This document shows, piece after piece, positions 4,605-8,426 of a DNA stretch of 8,426 bases (positions within the stretch are counted from its first letter, which is position 1; each line of letters opens with the position of its first letter). The notes below the pieces were generated by a model. It had not been told where the DNA came from, made no database searches, and saw only the letters and a program-made list of their open reading frames with translations. Source of the DNA: Micrococcaceae bacterium. Lineage in GTDB: Bacteria > Actinomycetota > Actinomycetes > Actinomycetales > Micrococcaceae. The position numbers were made by a program, and so were the translations under genes. Location of the stretch: positions 1 through 8,426 of the forward strand of contig DNHA01000073.1 of the NCBI GenBank assembly GCA_003486025.1. Direction: 5' to 3'.

Positions 4605-6053
4605 ATGCCCTCCCCCTCCACAACTGTGACCGAGACATCCTTCCCGGCGCGCGTTGATCGATATTTCAAAATTTCGGAACGCCGCTCAACTTTTGCAACC
4701 GAAGTTCGAGGCGGCATCGCCACGTTCTTCGCGATGAGCTACATTGTTGTACTCAACCCACTGGTGCTCTCCGGTGTCGACTCTTCCGGTGGTGAACTCG
4801 GGATCCAGCGCGTAGCCGCGGTGACCGCCTTCGTAGCCGGCATCCTGACCATCTTGATGGGCATCTGGGCCAGACACCCGTTCGCCATGGCTACTGGACT
4901 GGGCGTCAACGCCTTCGTAGCGATCACGGTGACAACAAATCCCGAACTAACCTGGGCAGATGTCATGGGTCTGGTGGTAGTCGCCGGTATCGTCATGTTC
5001 TTGCTGGTACTCACCGGCTTTAGAACGGCAGTATTCCGCGCGGTTCCCGCGGGGCTGAAGACCGCCATCGTAGTCGGCATCGGTATGTTTATCGCACTCA
5101 TCGGCCTGGTCAATGCGGGCTTCGTTCAGCGCATCCCAGATGCCGCAAACACCACCGTCCCAGTGGGTCTGGGCTTCGATGGCAAGCTCATGGGCTGGCC
5201 AATCGTAGTCTTCGTAGTTGGTTTGCTGTTGACCATGGCACTAGTAGTTCGCAAGGTTAAAGGCGCCATTCTCATCGGGATTGTTGCAGCCGCAGCGCTG
5301 GCAAATATTTTCGAAGCGGTCTTTAACATTGGTGACCAAGAGACGAACAGCTGGTCGCTGGTGGTTCCTTCACTGCCGAGCTGGACCCTGCCGGATCTGA
5401 GTCTGATCGGCCAAGTTCATCTCTTTGGCGCCTTCGACAAGCTTGGTTTCACCGCCGCGTCATTACTGGCCTTCGTGATTCTGCTGTCGATTTTCTTCGA
5501 CGCCATGGGCACCATGGTGGGCCTGGCCTCCGAAGCTGGCGTGATGGACAAGGACGGCAACATCCCGAATGTCGACAAGGTTCTGCTTGTTGACGCCGCA
5601 GGCGCCATCGTCGGTGGTGGCACTTCGAGCTCTTCGGCGCAGATTTTCGTAGAGTCCGGCGCCGGTATCGGCGAAGGTGCACGTACCGGTCTAGCTTCTG
5701 TGGTTACCGGTCTGCTGCTTATCGTGGCGATGTTCCTGACCCCGTTGATCCACCTTGTTCCTTTTGAAGCGGTCGCACCGGCACTGGTAGTCGTAGGCTT
5801 CATGATGGTCTCGCAGGTATCCAAGATTGACTGGAACGACTGGGGTATTGCACTTCCAGCGTTCCTCACCTTCATCCTGATGCCTTTCACCTTCTCTATT
5901 GCCAACGGCATCGGAGCAGGCTTCATCTCTTACGTGTTCATCCGCACCGCTCAGGGGCGCGCGAAAGAAATCCACCCGTTGATGTGGGCTGTCGCGGCGG
6001 CCTTTGTGCTCTTCTTTGGTATCGGATTGATCGAGAATGCCGTCGGCATGTAA
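4605..6053 (+). CDS. NCS2/AzgA-type purine (adenine/guanine/hypoxanthine) permease
   Basis: With the start at 4605 the protein has 482 residues, the usual length for the family, and is a polytopic inner-membrane protein with roughly 12-14 helices. Family markers in order are FFAMSYIVVLNPLVL (41-55), GLGVNAFVA (98-106), FFDAMGT (297-303) and the serine/glycine-rich T340-S-S-S-S-x-Q-x-x-V-E350-S-G-x-G stretch with GARTG (358-362). These fit AzgA-like proton-coupled purine importers more than uracil or xanthine carriers; the exact purine cannot be told. An upstream in-frame ATG at 4569 would add 12 atypical residues (MNPCLKRHRIFT), lacks a good ribosome binding site and lies upstream of the -10 box, so it is not favoured. 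The gene is a single unit with a strong terminator. Confidence 0.93.
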   Translation: MPSPSTTVTETSFPARVDRYFKISERRSTFATEVRGGIATFFAMSYIVVLNPLVLSGVDSSGGELGIQRVAAVTAFVAGILTILMGIWARHPFAMATGLGVNAFVAITVTTNPELTWADVMGLVVVAGIVMFLLVLTGFRTAVFRAVPAGLKTAIVVGIGMFIALIGLVNAGFVQRIPDAANTTVPVGLGFDGKLMGWPIVVFVVGLLLTMALVVRKVKGAILIGIVAAAALANIFEAVFNIGDQETNSWSLVVPSLPSWTLPDLSLIGQVHLFGAFDKLGFTAASLLAFVILLSIFFDAMGTMVGLASEAGVMDKDGNIPNVDKVLLVDAAGAIVGGGTSSSSAQIFVESGAGIGEGARTGLASVVTGLLLIVAMFLTPLIHLVPFEAVAPALVVVGFMMVSQVSKIDWNDWGIALPAFLTFILMPFTFSIANGIGAGFISYVFIRTAQGRAKEIHPLMWAVAAAFVLFFGIGLIENAVGM

Positions 6054-6068
6054 GTAAAAGTACTGCTC

Positions 6069-6107
6069 ATCGGCTCGGCTCGTTTCCACGGGCCGAGCCG
6101 ATTTTTT
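6069..6107 (+). terminator. Rho-independent terminator of the permease gene
   Basis: Fifteen-base arms at 6069-6083 and 6088-6102 pair fully, with one T-G wobble, around a TTCC loop. T5 follows at 6103-6107. It begins 16 bases after the permease stop. Confidence 0.93.
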
Positions 6108-6277
6108 CTTTGCCCAAAGCATGTTCTTGGCTTAACGTTTAGACCCCAGCGTCGCAGCCTCCTCCCCCATATTTCAGAGTCATTGCCGTGAGTGGAAATT
6201 CAGCCATTTCTGCGCGCGGCGAATCACACTGGGTAGCATGAGAAATATCCAGATGATCTGAACGTGGAAGGAAGCAC

Positions 6278-6772
6278 ATGCCGCAAAACAACAAGTGGGT
6301 CGAAATCGCTGCCGGTCTAAAGAACCCGAATATGCGCAAGGCCCTAGGTTTGGTCCTTGCCGGGGAGGACGACAAACTCGGCAACTCTAGCCAGAGCGTC
6401 AAAGATCTACATCGTTGGACCAAAATTGGTTTATTAGTTGACCAGGACCAGCGTTGGATACTAAATGAAGAGCTTTTGAATGACACTCTGGCGGCTGCAT
6501 CAGCAACCAATACCCAGCACACCGGAATACTGCGCTTTTTTAGTGGCGACCGCTTAAACGCCTTACCGGCACGTCCTGCAGACCGTCATGAGGTGATGGT
6601 GCATATTCGAGACAGAGTTCTGGCTGCCCAAGAATCCTTGCGTGAAGATCAGCTCAATGAGCGCTTAGCGGTCATCCATGAGGACGTGGCATTAATACGT
6701 CGTTACATGGTGGACCATAATTTGGTCCAGCGCGATGCGGATGGCACCGCTTACCGAATGCCAGTTACTTAA
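6278..6772 (+). CDS. DUF2087 domain protein, probable nucleic-acid-binding regulator
   Basis: The protein has 164 residues and no membrane segment or signal peptide. The C-terminal half (about 84-160) carries the DUF2087 (PF09860) pattern: F-F-S-G-D-R-L-N-A-L-P followed by P-x-x-R, then H-E-D-V-A-L-I-R-R-Y-M-V-D (134-146) and a final D-G-T-A-Y-R. In other proteins this domain often follows an ArsR-like winged helix. The first 70 residues here are helical and could be a degenerate helix-turn-helix, but I cannot show that. Function is unknown. ATG 6278 is set by GAAGGAAG with a good 5-base gap from AGGA. The 3' end overlaps the convergent minus-strand gene by 8 bases. Confidence 0.85.
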   Translation: MPQNNKWVEIAAGLKNPNMRKALGLVLAGEDDKLGNSSQSVKDLHRWTKIGLLVDQDQRWILNEELLNDTLAAASATNTQHTGILRFFSGDRLNALPARPADRHEVMVHIRDRVLAAQESLREDQLNERLAVIHEDVALIRRYMVDHNLVQRDADGTAYRMPVT

Positions 6773-7589
6773 TTGGCGTGGCGCCCGCAGCAAATTTGGT
6801 AACCCCAGCACCAGCGACCAGCTGCGCTGGCAACGGGGCAATTCGCAAGTTGCGTTCAAAGCTCGCGCCGAGTGCTAACGGCTGGTCGCTGGCTAGGAAC
6901 ACAATATTTCCGTAACGGCGTCCCTTGAGCATTGGCGCGTCAGCAATCATGGCCACGTGGGAAAACACCGACAGCAGCGTGGCTGCTTCTGCTCGCGCTC
7001 CCGCAAGGTCCGCGGAGTCACCGCAGTTCAATACGTAAACTCCGCCTTGATCCAGTACCCGCTGAGCTTCCTGGGCGTAGCCCACGGTAGTTAGCTCGCG
7101 CGGAGTAATACTGCCTGCGAATACATCTCGAATGATGATGTCCCGGCTGTCGTCACTGAGTGTGGGGAGCACCTGCCCGGCGTCACCCACGCGTAAGCGG
7201 ACCAAGGGTGCACGGGGGACGTCGAAACGAGTACGCACTAATTCGGCGAGTTTTGCATCGAGTTCAACAACCACTTGGCGCGCGTTCTCATAGGTTGCTG
7301 CAACCCAACGAGCCATTGAGCAGCCGCCGCCACCTAGGTGCAAGACGCGAAGTTTACGTCCACGACCGTCAAAATCTTCTGTGGGAAAACCAATGGTGAA
7401 TACAGGTTCCATCCAACGCATGTATTCAAAATCCAGATAGCCTGGGTCATCAAGATCAATATGCGAAGAAGGCACACCGTTGACCTTCAAGATATAACGG
7501 TTAGCGCCATAAGGGTCAGGTTCAATTTCTGCAAGCCCGGTAGCGATCTCGTAGCTTCCGACCATGACATTGCTTTCGGTCTTAGCCAT
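6765..7589 (-). CDS. Spermidine synthase-like SAM-dependent protein
   Basis: With ATG 7589 as start the protein has 274 residues. A Rossmann methyltransferase core carries motif I at L84-H-L-G-G-G-G-C-S (84-92), the acidic end of strand 2 at V-V-E-L-D (107-111), G-D-A at 135-137 and D-I-I-I-R-D-V-F (150-157), followed by the L-x-x-x-G-V-Y-V-L-N strand. The layout is that of spermidine synthase-like proteins. The classical GGGDG loop reads GGGGC, and the usual D-x-x-D-P after strand 4 reads D-V-F-A-G. True aminopropyl transfer is therefore doubtful and the substrate is unknown. Longer starts up to 7730 run into the GNAT gene in another frame and give non-family sequence. The start overlaps the GNAT stop (ATGGCTAA), suggesting translational coupling. 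No clear terminator is seen. Confidence 0.85.
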   Translation of the reverse strand: MAKTESNVMVGSYEIATGLAEIEPDPYGANRYILKVNGVPSSHIDLDDPGYLDFEYMRWMEPVFTIGFPTEDFDGRGRKLRVLHLGGGGCSMARWVAATYENARQVVVELDAKLAELVRTRFDVPRAPLVRLRVGDAGQVLPTLSDDSRDIIIRDVFAGSITPRELTTVGYAQEAQRVLDQGGVYVLNCGDSADLAGARAEAATLLSVFSHVAMIADAPMLKGRRYGNIVFLASDQPLALGASFERNLRIAPLPAQLVAGAGVTKFAAGATPIK

Positions 7590-8097
7590 GCTTGCGTACC
7601 ATCCGTTGCTCACGAAGACCTGCCCAGGATCCGACCAGCTCTTCGCTAGTGCCGTCCGGTACAAAACCATGTTTGGTATAGAAGCTGATTGCTCGCGTAT
7701 TTCCTTCCAGCACCCAGACCAACGCATCACGCTGTGACAGTACGGTGTCCATCAAATGTGCTGCGAGTCCGGTGCCATAATACTCTTTGAGCACATAAAG
7801 CACGCCGAGTTCAATATCGACGCCGGTGTCTTGGTCTTCCTCAATGGTGGGGGTTCCACCTGCTAAGCCGACAATTTTTCCGTCCCCGGTTTCGGCGATC
7901 CAGAACTGCGCTCCCCCGGCTAAGCCGCGTTCCCACCACGCAAGCTGCTGGTCCAGTTGGCTTTCATGGTGAGCAAAAAATCCTTCGTCACGGAAGGACG
8001 AGTAGGCTTCACGCCAAGCTTGCAACTTCATTTCCAGAGCTGCCCGGAGATCTTGCTCTTGGGCTAGACGGATTCGATATTCGTTCAAAAGTGACAC
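7582..8097 (-). CDS. GNAT-family N-acetyltransferase
   Basis: The protein has 171 residues if it starts at GTG 8097. The GNAT fold is seen in order: N-terminal helices with A-W-R-E-A-Y (27-32), strand Q-F-W-I-A-E, I-V-G-L-A-G-G (75-81), motif A L-Y-V-L-K-E-Y-Y-G-T-G-L-A (100-112) for acetyl-CoA pyrophosphate binding, and motif B W-V-L-E-G-N-T-R-A-I-S-F-Y-x-K-H-G-F (128-145). This organisation is typical of small-molecule or protein N-terminal acetyltransferases; the substrate is unknown. AGAAGA directly abuts the GTG, too close to serve it. The same purine stretch lies 8 bases from an in-frame TTG at 8088, which would remove three residues. It is the first gene of a two-gene unit with the spermidine synthase-like gene. 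Confidence 0.88.
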   Translation of the reverse strand: MSLLNEYRIRLAQEQDLRAALEMKLQAWREAYSSFRDEGFFAHHESQLDQQLAWWERGLAGGAQFWIAETGDGKIVGLAGGTPTIEEDQDTGVDIELGVLYVLKEYYGTGLAAHLMDTVLSQRDALVWVLEGNTRAISFYTKHGFVPDGTSEELVGSWAGLREQRMVRKHG

Positions 8098-8176
8098 TCT
8101 TCTACATTACGTCAGCAGGGGGTTCCGCGTCGCCAGGCACCACTGCCCTCCTACTTAAGGACTATTGCTACGGCGG

Positions 8177-8210
8177 TTGGAATTTGGAAAACTTAGTAGA
8201 TAGTTATTTA
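8177..8210 (+). promoter_or_regulatory. AT-rich candidate promoter region of the terminal membrane gene
   Basis: Two copies of TTGGAA (8177-8182 and 8184-8189) precede an AT-rich stretch, with TAGTTA (8201-8206) 18 bases after the first and TATTTA (8205-8210) 15 bases after the second. Neither pair is a good consensus, but the position 30-60 bases before a strong ribosome binding site is right. Confidence 0.25.
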
Positions 8211-8238
8211 AACGTCCGAAGCGAAGGGGAGATCACGG

Positions 8239-8426
8239 GTGGATCGTAACGAGAAGTTCGCGACTTTCAGTGGCAGCGTCGTGACTGGTCTAACGCTGGT
8301 CTTCTGCTTGTCACCGACTTTTTGGATCATCTGTTTCGGTTCATTGCTACTGATCGTCAGCTTTAGCCTCTTAGCAAAATTTGAAGGGCTTTGGGGACCA
8401 ACCACAGCCAAGCATTGGTTCTATAT
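8239..8426 (+). CDS. Hypothetical membrane protein, 5' part only (runs off the window)
   Basis: Starting at GTG 8239 the frame stays open for 62 codons to the window edge. AAGGGGAG (8224-8231) lies 7 bases before the GTG, one of the best ribosome binding sites in the window. The N-terminal ten residues (MDRNEKFATF) are charged. Residues about 12-46 are almost entirely hydrophobic and can make one or two membrane helices with a short turn near S-P-T (25-27). After K-F-E-G-L-W-G a new segment begins. I do not recognise the family. The antisense frame over the same stretch has no comparable start signal. Confidence 0.7.
   Translation, partial: MDRNEKFATFSGSVVTGLTLVFCLSPTFWIICFGSLLLIVSFSLLAKFEGLWGPTTAKHWFY

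Noticed and set aside
5417..5926. 169-codon minus-strand frame within the permease gene
   Set aside because: Shadow of a conserved membrane transporter; Pro/Ser/Thr-rich with no motif.
8208..8411. 67-codon minus-strand frame at the right edge
   Set aside because: It is antisense to the GTG-started frame, which has a strong ribosome binding site and a coherent hydrophobic pattern.
1..8426. Mobile element, phage or defence island next to the tRNA genes
   Set aside because: tRNA clusters are common integration sites, but I see no integrase, transposase, terminal repeats or att-like duplication; the 24-base repeat is explained by a second tRNA copy.

Overview
The window looks like chromosomal DNA of a high-GC Gram-positive bacterium, most likely Micrococcaceae (Glutamicibacter/Arthrobacter-like), although base composition is only moderately GC-rich. 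The evidence is tRNA genes without an encoded CCA, a minimal HExxHH metallopeptidase of the actinobacterial type, a secreted coiled-coil NlpC/P60 hydrolase, a two-domain UspA protein and an actinobacterial-style spermidine synthase-like methyltransferase. The genus is inferred from gene content only.

Layout. At 1-408, on the minus strand and read right to left, lies a tRNA operon: Glu(TTC), Asp(GTC), Phe(GAA), then the 5' third of a second Asp-like tRNA cut by the window edge. A good promoter sits at 454-482. Divergent from it is a small zinc metallopeptidase (543-914). About 760 bases without a convincing gene follow (915-1678). They lead to a secreted peptidoglycan hydrolase (1679-3313) with a strong terminator. 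A minus-strand universal stress protein (3466-4434) converges on it and has its own terminator. Divergent from the stress gene is an AzgA-like purine permease (4605-6053), probably leaderless, closed by a textbook terminator. A DUF2087 protein (6278-6772) overlaps tail to tail by 8 bp with a minus-strand pair: a GNAT acetyltransferase (7582-8097) followed by a spermidine synthase-like protein (6765-7589), which overlap by 8 bp (ATGGCTAA). A plus-strand membrane protein with a GTG start and strong ribosome binding site begins at 8239 and runs off the end.

How the genes relate. Only the GNAT/spermidine synthase-like pair and the tRNA cluster look like shared transcription units. The others are single-gene units set convergently or divergently and separated by terminators. 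The genes are mostly housekeeping: translation, cell-wall remodelling, stress response and purine uptake. I see no CRISPR array, insertion sequence, phage gene or defence system, and nothing that I would call a new multi-gene system. The items most worth a second look are the paired hairpins in every tRNA spacer, the two leaderless-type starts, the long regulatory region before the hydrolase, and a palindrome upstream of the permease.
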